From an uncultured Pedobacter sp. (GTDB lineage Bacteria > Bacteroidota > Bacteroidia > Sphingobacteriales > Sphingobacteriaceae): a stretch of 51,461 nucleotides of DNA. This document shows positions 18,463-27,978 of the stretch, piece after piece. The stretch's first letter is position 1. Each line of letters begins with the position of its first letter. The DNA is taken from NCBI RefSeq assembly GCF_946480185.1, contig NZ_CAMLIG010000029.1:1-51461 (forward strand), given 5' to 3'. Position numbers and translations under genes: made by a program. The notes under the pieces are model-generated. The model saw only the letters and a program-made list of their open reading frames with translations. It searched no databases and was not told the origin of the DNA.

Positions 18463-19431
18463 TCACTTCAACCGGTCTCTAGCCTTGCTCCAGTCTACCA
18501 ATTCATCTACAATGTCATAATATCCCAATTGCGAATAAGGTACATTGTTTTTTACTATTTTATCTATTATCATTGGTAACGTTTTATAAAATTCATCGGT
18601 CCTATAGGGTGGGTGCAACGACCACAAGTCAGGACTCTCGCCTTTGAAATCTACTCTAATTAAATCGTTTTTAACCAAAAGACTTGAAAGTATATCTTCG
18701 GGTAGCCTGTAAGCTGGGTTTTGACGGTATAAAGCTCGCAAAAGTTCATTGATTTTAAAAGTGCGGATGTTTCCCAGCGAATATTTCAAAAGTCGAGTTC
18801 TGTTTACTAAAAATAAACGAGTGCTCATTGTACTAAAGCGAAAGTGAAATGCTTTTTCTTTATATAAGGTTGTAGCTTGATTTATTAATTTTCCGTCTAA
18901 CCGAGGCGGACCAGCAAGTGGACTCACGAAAAGGATAGATTCATCATTATCATATAATTTAATAGCCTCAGTCATCCATGTTTTACTTAAGCCTCCAAAG
19001 AACATATCAGAATCTATGTGGAATACAAAATCATGTTTAGATTCGTTTATGCCAAAAAAATAGGTATAAAATGGACCTCCTCTCCAGTCTTTTGCAGGAA
19101 TCGTTTTTAATTTCAAAAATCTATTCGCAATTTCTTTTTTTTTGGTTTTCGAATAATCGATTTTAAGAAGTCTAACCTTTTGATGTTTTTTTGCAACTGT
19201 CTCAAGGAATGTCCATAATTTGGAATTGTTTTCTTCCCAACCTATAGCAAACCTCCCCTTGCTTTTGTGAGTGTCATATGTGAGAAGAATTTCTGCCACT
19301 TGATCTTCAAATACAGACAATTGATGTTCCAACATATGGATTGCATGTTTATAATCTGAAGGAGCGAGAGAGACCTGTAAAGTAACCTCAGAATTGCATT
19401 TACTAGACGACTGGAATTGGGTTGCCTCCAT
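18463..19431 (-). CDS. GT-A type glycosyltransferase, unassigned subfamily
   Basis: 322-aa protein. A GT-A-like core is suggested by FVFHIDSDMFFGGLSKTWM, where DSD is the metal-binding DxD, and by an N-terminal SLAPSDYKHAIHMLEHQL region resembling the start of GT2-like folds. The C-terminal half contains conserved-looking histidine and aspartate patches (LWSLHPPYRTDEFY). The usual GT2 opening motif is not obvious, so family assignment is uncertain. It sits alone between a terminator-like hairpin (19476-19497) and a 163-bp gap. Confidence 0.65.
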   Translation of the reverse strand: MEATQFQSSSKCNSEVTLQVSLAPSDYKHAIHMLEHQLSVFEDQVAEILLTYDTHKSKGRFAIGWEENNSKLWTFLETVAKKHQKVRLLKIDYSKTKKKEIANRFLKLKTIPAKDWRGGPFYTYFFGINESKHDFVFHIDSDMFFGGLSKTWMTEAIKLYDNDESILFVSPLAGPPRLDGKLINQATTLYKEKAFHFRFSTMSTRLFLVNRTRLLKYSLGNIRTFKINELLRALYRQNPAYRLPEDILSSLLVKNDLIRVDFKGESPDLWSLHPPYRTDEFYKTLPMIIDKIVKNNVPYSQLGYYDIVDELVDWSKARDRLK

Positions 19432-19475
19432 AATTTCAAAAGTACTAAAGTATATTATAAATATGCTATTATAGA

Positions 19476-19497
19476 AAAAAGCTGTTAGCGGCTTTTT
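19476..19497 (-). terminator. Weak rho-independent terminator-like hairpin
   Basis: Arms AAAAAGC and GCTTTTT separated by 8 bases, read in the minus direction after the glycosyltransferase at 19543-20784 and followed by further T residues. The stem has little GC, so termination may be partial. It divides the minus-strand locus into segments. Confidence 0.4.
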
Positions 19498-19542
19498 GAC
19501 GAGGTGGGTTGTTCGTTGAGTAAAATATTTTTCTTAACAGCA

Positions 19543-20784
19543 TTAAACAGCGCATAGGTGTTTATAAATTACCTCCATCTCTGCACTAATAAGATTTGCT
19601 TTCCTTACATCATTAGGCGTAATATCGAAATGATAAGCATTAATTATTAATTTTTTTAAAGTTATTGCCAAATCTCCTGCATTCGGTTCAAACATTAATC
19701 CATTCTCACTTTCTTTGATAAGCTCTGCTATACCCCCTTGTTTACTTCCAATGACCGGAACACCTTGCGCTAGGGCTTCGTAAGCTACGAAAGGGCCTGT
19801 TTCTAGCCATAGCGATGGAATAATTAAATAATCTAAACCTTTATAAAAGGCCTCCATCTCTTTTGCATTCAAACCAAAATTCCAATTAACTTTTGAAGAT
19901 AATTTTATATCTTTTAATGATTCGTAATAATCTACCTCATCTTTATTTGGAATGCCTGCGATATGTAACTCAAAAGTTGGGTCATCTAATTGCTTTAATG
20001 CGTCAAATATTAAATGCAGTCCTTTAACAGCAGATATACGCCCTACAAACCCTAGTTTTATTTGAGTAGTACTAGATTTAGCCTTTTTTTCAAACCTTGA
20101 GTAATCAACTCCTTGCCTACAAATTAAAATAGGCGCCTTTGGGCTTATATTTCTTTCCCAGTATTCTTTCTGCCAAGCCGACACAACTATCACCTGGTCA
20201 CATGATTCATTTAGTATCTTTAAATCTCGTAATTTATTGTTTACTGGGGTATCCGTTAAGGGAAAGATATATCTTGCAAATCTTAAACTTTTTGAAATTA
20301 TGTTTTCAGACTCCGCCAACGTGGCACAATAAGAGCATTTAAATTTAGCAATCTTTCCATTACATACTTTATTGCCATTCTGTAGTAAAGTGCCCGTCAG
20401 ACATATATGACCCGGCATGTGCGTAGTAAAAACCGTTTTAAAATCGTGTTTTTTAGCAACAGCGATATGGTGGTGATTGATGCTAGTTGTAAATGTATGG
20501 AAGTGTATAATATCCGCATTTACATTTTTAATTAACTTTTCAAAATAGAGCAAATTATCTGCTGGTTTATAGCCTTTAATTACAGCATCTTCTACGCCTA
20601 AATGGGGTTTTATATATTGGATTTCAATATGCTCATATTCATTTCTACTGAGGGTTTCATGAACAGCAATGACCACTACTTCGTGATTTTGCGCTTGCAA
20701 ACCTTTAGCTAAAAAATAAACGTATTGTTCCGTACCTCCCTTGGATGCTGGATAAAAATATTCGGTTACTAATATTATTTTCAA
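19543..20784 (-). CDS. Family 4 glycosyltransferase with a cysteine cluster
   Basis: 413-aa GT-B enzyme opening ILVTEYFYPASKGGTEQYVYFLAKGL. Donor-site E-x7-E is ETGPFVAYE followed by ALAQGVPVIGSKQGG. Near residue 145-170 a cluster of cysteines (CLTG, CNGK, KCSYC) could bind a metal or form a structural site, as in some GT4 subgroups. The start is TTG, overlapping the TGA of the upstream gene as TTGA (20781-20784), a coupling arrangement repeated elsewhere in this block. Confidence 0.85.
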   Translation of the reverse strand: MKIILVTEYFYPASKGGTEQYVYFLAKGLQAQNHEVVVIAVHETLSRNEYEHIEIQYIKPHLGVEDAVIKGYKPADNLLYFEKLIKNVNADIIHFHTFTTSINHHHIAVAKKHDFKTVFTTHMPGHICLTGTLLQNGNKVCNGKIAKFKCSYCATLAESENIISKSLRFARYIFPLTDTPVNNKLRDLKILNESCDQVIVVSAWQKEYWERNISPKAPILICRQGVDYSRFEKKAKSSTTQIKLGFVGRISAVKGLHLIFDALKQLDDPTFELHIAGIPNKDEVDYYESLKDIKLSSKVNWNFGLNAKEMEAFYKGLDYLIIPSLWLETGPFVAYEALAQGVPVIGSKQGGIAELIKESENGLMFEPNAGDLAITLKKLIINAYHFDITPNDVRKANLISAEMEVIYKHLCAV

Positions 20785-21797
20785 GCCTTTAGTCGTTTTA
20801 GTTGGTCAAATAAATTTGGCATATATTTTTTGATAACAAACTTAGTATTAATCAAGAAGGTGTTTATATAAAAATAAAAGAAAGGGAAAAGTATATAGTT
20901 CAATTTTGCTGCGTAGTTATAGCTTCTTTCATTAAAATCTTTTTGAAAAGGGTATTTTTTTAATTCAATAAGTGCAGTAGTTAAAGTTGGTTTATCCTTT
21001 GTCAAAATAGCCTTTTTATAGATATTCCACAACATTTCAACGAGTATAACTTTATATTGTTCGGGAATTTCAATTGAAGTTTTTACAGCAAAATAATTTA
21101 TCAACACCCCTCTATTAAAATCGATACTGTTATTACTTGACAAAGAAAGCGGGTTGTTAGATCTATAGAAAAATAAAGGATTTTCACTTTTTAAGAAACG
21201 ATAGTGAGGATTTAACTGATACAAGCGAATATTTAAATTCACGTCTTCAATTAATCTCATATTTTCATCAAATCCATTGATACTTTCAAAAGCAGATTTC
21301 AATATTAAACCAGACATTAAAGGGATAAAGTTGTTCCCTGCAATTAAATATATTGGAAGAGGTTCCTTTAACAAAGGGCTATATTTTTTTAGTTCTATTA
21401 AATCGTCCGGGGTACTTTTATAGTCAACTCTGGCCCAATCTGAGCAAATAAAAGCTGGAAAATTATGTTGTTGAGCGGCGGCGTATTGTAGTACAATTTT
21501 ATTTGGACTAATCCAGTCATCTGCATCTAAAAACTGCAGATATGTTCCTTCAGCATGGCGGGCTCCTAAATTTCTAGCATATGAAGGGCCGCTATTAATG
21601 GATGTTTGTAAAATTTTTACAATAGGAAAACTTATTGAGAGGTGTTCAACCTCAACATCATTTAAACTGTAATCATCAATAATAATTACATCACAAGCAT
21701 AGGCCCAGTTGTTTAAGCTTAAATAAGTCAAGAGCTTTTTTAAAAGCTCGTATTGCCTAAAATGAGTGATGATTAAACTAACAGGTCTAACTTCCAA
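20781..21797 (-). CDS. Family 2 glycosyltransferase
   Basis: 338-aa GT-A enzyme. The N-terminal region has VSLITHFRQYELLKK-type opening residues, IIIDDYSLND as the nucleotide-binding motif and FLDADDW as the metal-binding motif. The C-terminal third is rich in aromatic and hydrophobic residues (LNYILFPFFYFYINTFL) and may contact the membrane. The start is TTG at 21797. It lies 15 bp after the next upstream GT2 gene. Confidence 0.88.
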   Translation of the reverse strand: MEVRPVSLIITHFRQYELLKKLLTYLSLNNWAYACDVIIIDDYSLNDVEVEHLSISFPIVKILQTSINSGPSYARNLGARHAEGTYLQFLDADDWISPNKIVLQYAAAQQHNFPAFICSDWARVDYKSTPDDLIELKKYSPLLKEPLPIYLIAGNNFIPLMSGLILKSAFESINGFDENMRLIEDVNLNIRLYQLNPHYRFLKSENPLFFYRSNNPLSLSSNNSIDFNRGVLINYFAVKTSIEIPEQYKVILVEMLWNIYKKAILTKDKPTLTTALIELKKYPFQKDFNERSYNYAAKLNYILFPFFYFYINTFLINTKFVIKKYMPNLFDQLKRLKA

Positions 21798-21812
21798 TAG
21801 TATAAATTAAGG

Positions 21813-22772
21813 TTATTTTAGTAAATTGATATTCAGAACCGTGGTAATGAATATCTTAAGTTTTAAATATAAAGGAACATTTGAATAAAAAATATGTTTG
21901 ATTTTTAAATATGCACTTTGGTTTGCTACGCTTTCCACCAGCATTTTAGCACAGGCAATTTGTTCTAATTTGAGCGTTTGGTTTCTAATTTCAAACCTAT
22001 CATCACCTGTATTTAAATATTTAGCGTAAATAATACTTAATCCATTTAATTCTTGTTCTAAAATATGATTTAGATTGCTTGTTTTGGATAAATTGTGCCG
22101 CCTAAAAAGCGCAATTAAAAAATCAACTTTTACCACCTTATAGTTGTGTAAAATCAATTGTAACCAAAACTCAAAATCCATACAAAATTGCAGTTGATTA
22201 TAAAATTTTAGTTTTTGGTTTACCATAGTCCAAAACATTGACGGTTGTGGAGATAATCCCCTTTGGATTAATGCCTGCTTTAAATTGTTTGGGAAATTAG
22301 GGATATCTAACCAACCTGTATCATCAGAGAAATCTTTTGCCCAATAACAGTTTCCCACAAAAAGAAAATCTTCCCTAGGATCTGCTTTTGCTAAATATGC
22401 TTCTGCTATTTTCTGTAGAGCACCTTCGTAATAACAATCGTCGCTATTTAAATAACTAAAAATAGTCCCAGTTGCTTTTTCAAAACCTTTATTAATGGCA
22501 TCTGTTTGGCCAAAGTCTTTTTCACTAGTCCAATAATTTAAATGAGTAGCATACCTTTTAATAATATTAACCGTGTCATCGCTGCTACCGCCATCTATAA
22601 TAATATATTCCAGATTTGGATAGCCTTGGTTCAAAACTGATAAAATAGTTTCTTCTATATAAGCACCTTGGTTATAGCTTGGTGTTATTACAGAGATTTT
22701 CGGCCAGTTGATATGTTCTGAAAAACGTTGCTCATCTAAATTTACTTTATAAGGCCAATTACTTTTATCCAT
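21813..22772 (-). CDS. Family 2 glycosyltransferase
   Basis: 319-aa GT-A enzyme with a textbook N-terminus: ISVITPSYNQGAYIEETI, IIDGGSSDDTVNII and SYLNSDDCYYEGAL (DxD-type motif). Members with this pattern commonly add hexoses to exopolysaccharides. The ATG start is supported by spacing of 11 bp from the upstream gene. Confidence 0.9.
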   Translation of the reverse strand: MDKSNWPYKVNLDEQRFSEHINWPKISVITPSYNQGAYIEETILSVLNQGYPNLEYIIIDGGSSDDTVNIIKRYATHLNYWTSEKDFGQTDAINKGFEKATGTIFSYLNSDDCYYEGALQKIAEAYLAKADPREDFLFVGNCYWAKDFSDDTGWLDIPNFPNNLKQALIQRGLSPQPSMFWTMVNQKLKFYNQLQFCMDFEFWLQLILHNYKVVKVDFLIALFRRHNLSKTSNLNHILEQELNGLSIIYAKYLNTGDDRFEIRNQTLKLEQIACAKMLVESVANQSAYLKIKHIFYSNVPLYLKLKIFITTVLNINLLK

Positions 22773-22783
22773 CTTGCTCCAAA

Positions 22784-23656
22784 CTAACGTTTAAATAAAC
22801 CTTGTTTCATCAATATTAAAGGTCTTAATATATTTTTATAATTTAATAATAAGAGATGTTTAGCATTAAACACTAGCATTTTTAACAACATTTTTCGCTT
22901 ATAAAACCCTTCAGATATTGTGTTTGCTAAGGTTTTAGCCGATTGAAACTTTTTGATAAATGAATAATGCTCTTCCAGCATTAAATAATAATCCTTTCTA
23001 TCGAATGTTTCATTCATGCCGTTTGAGGATCTGTTCCACTTGTAAATTAATTCGGGAATATAATGCCCCTCAACTCCTTTTTCAAATACCCTAATCCAAA
23101 AATCCGCGTCTTGTACAGAATTGGTATATTTGTTAGCATAACCATTCACCAAACTCCAAACATCTTTTCTGCAAGGACTCTGTCCCATCAATATCCAATT
23201 GTTTAATACTTTTTTAACATCTAATCTATTTCCTGTTGATATGATTTGACCAGAAACTTCCTTCTCAGATTTTGAATCTTCATTGTACAATATATAGTCT
23301 CCAAAAACAAAGCCTACATTCGGGTAGTCCGTAAATACCTGATATATTTTATCGAGCGCATGAGCAGGCAATGTATCATCAGCATCTAGTGGAGCAACGA
23401 AAGAAGAGGAGGCTGTCTGAAAGCCTAAATTTCTCGAATTGGAAAGTCCCAGATTTTTTGGACTGTGAATGATTATATACCTATTAAATTTTTTTAATAA
23501 ATTTAATAACCGTAGCGTAACAGGATTTGATGAGCAGTCATTAACCAATATAATTTCTACTTCATTATAAATTTCATTATTTTTTATTGATCTCAATGCC
23601 TCCAAGATGCAATATTCTTCATTGAAAACACAAATGACTACAGAAATTTTCTTCAT
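22784..23656 (-). CDS. Family 2 glycosyltransferase
   Basis: 290-aa GT-A enzyme from the chosen start. Motifs: ISVVICVFNEEYCILEAL, IILVNDCSSNP and APLDADDTLPAHAL. The frame could begin at a TTG at 23662. The ATG at 23656 is preferred because it overlaps the TGA of the upstream GT4 gene exactly as ATGA (23653-23656). Confidence 0.88.
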   Translation of the reverse strand: MKKISVVICVFNEEYCILEALRSIKNNEIYNEVEIILVNDCSSNPVTLRLLNLLKKFNRYIIIHSPKNLGLSNSRNLGFQTASSSFVAPLDADDTLPAHALDKIYQVFTDYPNVGFVFGDYILYNEDSKSEKEVSGQIISTGNRLDVKKVLNNWILMGQSPCRKDVWSLVNGYANKYTNSVQDADFWIRVFEKGVEGHYIPELIYKWNRSSNGMNETFDRKDYYLMLEEHYSFIKKFQSAKTLANTISEGFYKRKMLLKMLVFNAKHLLLLNYKNILRPLILMKQGLFKR

Positions 23657-24885
23657 CGACAATTGTTTTGATCAGTTTCTTGTGCTAAAGTAGAATTTAC
23701 TAAGGCAATATAATTTTTAAAAATTATATCCTCATTGTAATCCGAAAGCACTTTTTTTCTTGCCGCTATGCCGTAAGCAAGTCTTTTGTCAGCATGAGAC
23801 AACAAGTCGTTTAACTTGCTAACAATCTGGTTAGTTCTATGTGGCGAAATTAAAACACCTGCGCCGTCAGCAAGCATTTCAGACATACCGCCGTTTTTAC
23901 TGCCTACAATACATCTCGCTGCCGCCATTGCCTCTAAACAAACATTAGGAAAATTTTCCCATATACTTGGGAATATACAAATGGAAGATGAAGCCAAATG
24001 AGCAAACAGTTGTTCTTGGGTTTGTTCGTCAACAAATTCGATGTTTTTTGTATAAGTGGCTAAGTGCTTCTTCAGATAAGATTTCATACTTATAGCAGTG
24101 TCAGGTGAGGATAAACTTCGACCTATAAATTTGAAAACCACCTTTGGGTGGGTTTTTATTACCTCTGGGATAACATCAATTAAAAGGTGAACTCCTTTCC
24201 GTGTCTCTAATCTGCCTATATAAGTAATTGTGAGTAATTCATTACTGCTTTTAACAGGTATTTGAAGCAATTCTTTTTTTGGGGTGTACCCGTTAGGTAA
24301 AAGCTTGATCCTTTTTTGGGATATGTGCCAGTACCGTATTATCTTTTCCCTTAAATCTTTGGATGGCGAAGTGATGACATGCGCATTCAATAAATTCTGA
24401 TATTCAATATCGTCACTAAAATTTTGTCTCCAAAATATATCTGGCTTTTTCAACTTTAGCAAAGCACCAAATATATATCTGGCTTTCCCCAAAGGCCCCA
24501 AGCTCCCTAAGCTAATTTCTCTAATTAAGAAACTTGGAGTGTGTAATTTAATGTGCGACGGTAGAGCAGGATATTTTTTAAGTATAAAAAAAGTATCAGC
24601 GCCGTACTCAGCTCCTTCTATAAAACCAAAATCTATTTGTTTCTGTCTTTCTTCAAAAATACTTAATACCCCTATTCTAAATACATCAATATCATTTGTA
24701 CCTAATCGATGTACCAATACATCTGACTCAGTTTCTGAAGATGATTGAGCTTTCGAATGAGAACTAAAAACCTCCACATAGATCCCCTTTTTAACCAGCA
24801 TTTGTGCAGTCTGGAAAAAATAAGTACCAATACCACCAACGACGGAATGGGGGGGATATTCAAAAGAGACCAAAGCAATTTTCAT
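23653..24885 (-). CDS. Family 4 glycosyltransferase
   Basis: 410-aa GT-B enzyme opening KIALVSFEYPPHSVVGGIGTYF, the acceptor-side glycine-rich loop. The second half begins LLTITYIGRLETRKGVHLLI and carries E-x7-E in ENFPNVCLEAMAAARCIVGS. It lies 6 bp after the preceding GT2 gene and is coupled to the next by ATGA. Confidence 0.9.
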   Translation of the reverse strand: MKIALVSFEYPPHSVVGGIGTYFFQTAQMLVKKGIYVEVFSSHSKAQSSSETESDVLVHRLGTNDIDVFRIGVLSIFEERQKQIDFGFIEGAEYGADTFFILKKYPALPSHIKLHTPSFLIREISLGSLGPLGKARYIFGALLKLKKPDIFWRQNFSDDIEYQNLLNAHVITSPSKDLREKIIRYWHISQKRIKLLPNGYTPKKELLQIPVKSSNELLTITYIGRLETRKGVHLLIDVIPEVIKTHPKVVFKFIGRSLSSPDTAISMKSYLKKHLATYTKNIEFVDEQTQEQLFAHLASSSICIFPSIWENFPNVCLEAMAAARCIVGSKNGGMSEMLADGAGVLISPHRTNQIVSKLNDLLSHADKRLAYGIAARKKVLSDYNEDIIFKNYIALVNSTLAQETDQNNCR

Positions 24886-24891
24886 GTCAAC

Positions 24892-25818
24892 CTATGTATT
24901 TATTCGTTTTATATAGTATAATACCATTAGCAAAGTAAAACTCAAACTGATTTGAGCAACTTTAATTGTTAAAAAAAGATTCTTCAATAAATGTCTTCTA
25001 GGATATTTAACTATATGTTGGTCAAAAAAATAGCTGAAGCTGGAATAGTTATTATCATGACCAGGAATATTTTTTGAAATCCATTTATAGATATTTAATA
25101 TCTCTGTATTTCTTTCAGTGTTCAGCTTATATCGTGTGGTATTTTGATGAATCCTAAAATAGTTTTCGGTCTCTACTGAATAACATAAACTTTTGTTTTT
25201 TTGTAGGAAAAGCATCCAAAACAACCAATCGCCACAAAATCTGTAGTTTGCAATTGCTTCCAGATTATTTTCTAAAAAGCAGTTGTTTTTAAAAACGACT
25301 GCGCTTGCATTCACAATGGTGTTTTTTAGTGCCAGAAAATCAGCCAATTCTTGATTAGCTGTATTGCAGTAGTTCTTATTCCATCGTTCTATCCCCAAAT
25401 CGCGGTACCACCATTCTAACTCATCAATATATTCTCCTTTTTCATTAACCCTTATACTCTTTGCGAAAAATAAATCTGCGCAGTTTTTTTCAAGACTTTT
25501 TATTGCCACCTTTAAAAAATTCAAATCGCAATAATCGTCGCTTTCTGCTATCCAAATATATTCACCTTGAGCAATGCTCATCCCTTTTTTCCACTGCTTA
25601 AATGTACTCCCACTATTTGCATCATTTAAAATAATATGCTTCACTTTTTCATGATTGCGGTAAGCTTCAATTACTTGTTTGCTATCATCTGTCGAACAAT
25701 CATCTAAAATAATAACCTCAAAATCTTTAAAACTTTGGTTCAGGACAGAATCAATACGTTGTTTTAAATAACAAGCATGATTAAAATTAGGGATGATGAC
25801 TGAAACTTTAGGCTTCAT
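24892..25818 (-). CDS. Family 2 glycosyltransferase
   Basis: 308-aa GT-A enzyme: VSVIIPNFNHACYLKQRI, VIILDDCSTDDSKQVI and IAESDDYCDLNFLK (metal-binding motif). A hydrophobic C-terminal tail (ISLSFTLLMVLYYIKRI) is likely membrane-associated. The ATG overlaps the upstream stop as ATGA (25815-25818). Confidence 0.9.
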   Translation of the reverse strand: MKPKVSVIIPNFNHACYLKQRIDSVLNQSFKDFEVIILDDCSTDDSKQVIEAYRNHEKVKHIILNDANSGSTFKQWKKGMSIAQGEYIWIAESDDYCDLNFLKVAIKSLEKNCADLFFAKSIRVNEKGEYIDELEWWYRDLGIERWNKNYCNTANQELADFLALKNTIVNASAVVFKNNCFLENNLEAIANYRFCGDWLFWMLFLQKNKSLCYSVETENYFRIHQNTTRYKLNTERNTEILNIYKWISKNIPGHDNNYSSFSYFFDQHIVKYPRRHLLKNLFLTIKVAQISLSFTLLMVLYYIKRINT

Positions 25819-26594
25819 GTTAAAAATTTTGGTGATGTGATTAAAATAGTAAGAAAATCCCTTTTTCTGCCTGTAAACAAAGCTTTTGCCAATTCACTTT
25901 TTAATATTATTAGCTTATCAAAAAATGGAATTTCTGTCTTTCTTAATAAGGCTACTTTCCAGTTCTTTATATTAGAAAAAAGCACATCCCCATTAGTTGA
26001 GCTAAACCCCCCGTCTGCGTAATTGGCAATCACTAAGTTAATATAAACCTTTTTAATGGTTTTAGATAAAAACCATCTTAAATTGTGTTCCCAGTCTGCA
26101 TGAGACGAATACCTTATGTCAAAACAGCCTATTGTATCAAAGACGGCTTTCTTGAAAAATATAGCTTGATGGCAAATATTTTTCTGCACTATTTTTTCTT
26201 GATCAAATTCCCCATCGTACCTGCCCTCAAAACGTGTACTAAAAACATCTCCGTAAACAACGTCCACTCCTGCGAGATTTTTTGATACTTCCTTCAAGGT
26301 ATTTGGAGCATAAAAAGAATCATCACTTCCCATAAAGTATAGCCATTCTCCTTTTGCTAATCTTACTCCTTTGTTCATGGCATCATAAATACCCCTGTCT
26401 TTCTCTGAATAGATTCTAATATTTTCATTTCCAAAAGATTGGGCAATATCTAAAGTGTTATCAGTTGATAACCCGTCTATGATTAATATTTCATAATTAT
26501 TATAAGTTTGATTTACTATACCAGAAATAGCTTTTCTTAAAACTTTATCAGAATTAAAGGTTGGGATAATAATAGAAAAGAATGGTGTTTTCAA
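25815..26594 (-). CDS. Family 2 glycosyltransferase (WcaA-like size)
   Basis: 259-aa short GT-A enzyme: FSIIIPTFNSDKVLRKAI, ILIIDGLSTDNTLDIA and LYFMGSDDSFYAPNTL. The compact length and ISEKDRGIYDAMNKGV-type segment (YSEKDRGIYDAMNKGV here) are typical of exopolysaccharide transferases of this subgroup. The start is TTG, overlapping the upstream stop as TTGA (26591-26594). Confidence 0.9.
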   Translation of the reverse strand: MKTPFFSIIIPTFNSDKVLRKAISGIVNQTYNNYEILIIDGLSTDNTLDIAQSFGNENIRIYSEKDRGIYDAMNKGVRLAKGEWLYFMGSDDSFYAPNTLKEVSKNLAGVDVVYGDVFSTRFEGRYDGEFDQEKIVQKNICHQAIFFKKAVFDTIGCFDIRYSSHADWEHNLRWFLSKTIKKVYINLVIANYADGGFSSTNGDVLFSNIKNWKVALLRKTEIPFFDKLIILKSELAKALFTGRKRDFLTILITSPKFLT

Positions 26595-27781
26595 AGTGTT
26601 TTTAAAATAATTTCGTCAATTTTTGCACTGTAATATTCAGTTGTGAATTGTTTGTTAAAGTTTAATACGACACTCCGTCTTAGCTTTTCAGTATATTCGG
26701 CATCCTCGCTTAGTTTTTGAAATATCTTAGGTAATTCGTCAAAATTATCAAATAATAATCCGGTCACGTTATCTTTTATAACCTCTTTTGTGCCAGCTCC
26801 ATTATAACCAATAGGTATTTTTCCGAAACTCATTGCTTCTGCTGTGGTACGTCCAAACCCTTCATGCTCTGATCCGACTACTAAAATATCGAAAATACCG
26901 TAAATTTTTGTCCGGTCATCTATATGTCCACAAAAGATAATATCATCCTGAAGGTCTTCTTCAGTTATATAACCTTTTATTTCTTTTAAATATTTCTCAT
27001 CTGCAATTCCAATAATATATAGTTTTGACGCTTTCTTATATTTTTCATGAAATTGTTTAAATGCCTTAATAATCTTTAATTGATTTTTATATGGGATGAT
27101 TAATCCTACCACGCCAAATTTAAGTGGGAAACTTATATTTGGCAGATTGTCAGCTGATGATATCATGTTTCCTTTAATTACACCATTGTAAATAATAACG
27201 GTGTTCCTTTGTCTAAGTTTATGATATAATGCTATTGCATTAGATATTGCGATGTTGTTATAGTTCAACTTAAAAAGCAATCGCTGAAAGCGAAACCCAA
27301 AATCGGGTAACAAATTATAATCTAAATACCCGAATTCTCTAATATGCCATAGATGAGGAACCCCCAAAAGTCTAGCGATAAAAAATCCATAATAGATCAC
27401 GGAAGAGTTACTGTAAATTACAGAAGGACTAAAGTGTTTTACTGCGTTATAAAGAGTTAGAATTTTCTTAATCCTTTTAAGTGCTATTTTCGTACGTTCG
27501 ATGTACGGAATGGTTGAATCCGAAGCGTTAAACTCAAACCAATGGATTTCATAAGCGATATTCAAATTCTTCAGAATATTCTCAAAAGGTCCGGGATGAG
27601 GGATAATTACTAAAAAATTACTTCGAGGTATTTGAGTGCATTCAAGATATTCTGCCAAAGAAATATTTGCACCGTAAACTCCTGAATAGTGCGTGATAAT
27701 TAATATCTTTTTGTTACCTAATTCCAAATTTATTTGTATAAAAAACTTACTCTTTTCTTTAAAAAAAGTGCAGTGGCTCAT
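26591..27781 (-). CDS. Family 4 glycosyltransferase
   Basis: 396-aa GT-B enzyme. The conserved region begins around residue 24 (KKILIITHYSGVYGANIS), so the true start might be a TTG at about codon 20 rather than the ATG at 27781. E-x7-E is EGFGRTTAEAMSFGKIPIGY. An 11-bp-arm hairpin sits 11-43 bases upstream of the ATG, close enough to influence translation. Confidence 0.87.
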   Translation of the reverse strand: MSHCTFFKEKSKFFIQINLELGNKKILIITHYSGVYGANISLAEYLECTQIPRSNFLVIIPHPGPFENILKNLNIAYEIHWFEFNASDSTIPYIERTKIALKRIKKILTLYNAVKHFSPSVIYSNSSVIYYGFFIARLLGVPHLWHIREFGYLDYNLLPDFGFRFQRLLFKLNYNNIAISNAIALYHKLRQRNTVIIYNGVIKGNMISSADNLPNISFPLKFGVVGLIIPYKNQLKIIKAFKQFHEKYKKASKLYIIGIADEKYLKEIKGYITEEDLQDDIIFCGHIDDRTKIYGIFDILVVGSEHEGFGRTTAEAMSFGKIPIGYNGAGTKEVIKDNVTGLLFDNFDELPKIFQKLSEDAEYTEKLRRSVVLNFNKQFTTEYYSAKIDEIILKTL

Positions 27782-27791
27782 AAGCCGGTAA

Positions 27792-27824
27792 GAACCGTTT
27801 AATGTTTTTTATTTTAAACGGCTC
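27792..27824 (-). promoter_or_regulatory. Hairpin just upstream of a glycosyltransferase start
   Basis: Arms GAACCGTTTAA (27792-27802) and TTAAACGGCTC (27814-27824) pair over 11 bp with one mismatch around an 11-base loop. On the minus strand no T-run follows it directly, and the ATG comes 11 bases later. A leader structure or attenuator-like element is therefore more likely than a simple terminator. The rest of the 197-bp gap (27825-27978) is AT-rich with no gene. Confidence 0.45.
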
Positions 27825-27978
27825 TGCTGGTAATTTAATAAGTAGTAAGTTTTGATAGTCGAGATGGTATTTCTTATATTTTCATTGATGATTTTTATTA
27901 TATTTTATACGAGTTTCCGCTTGTCAAGTTGCATAACATGTATAGCTATAAAAATAGCATAGCGTATATTAAAGTTGC

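Noticed and set aside
27897..27927. TTGACA and TATAAT hexamers with 19-bp spacing on the minus strand
   Set aside because: Bacteroidota housekeeping promoters use TTTG/TAnnTTTG, the spacing is long, and such hexamers are common in very AT-rich DNA.
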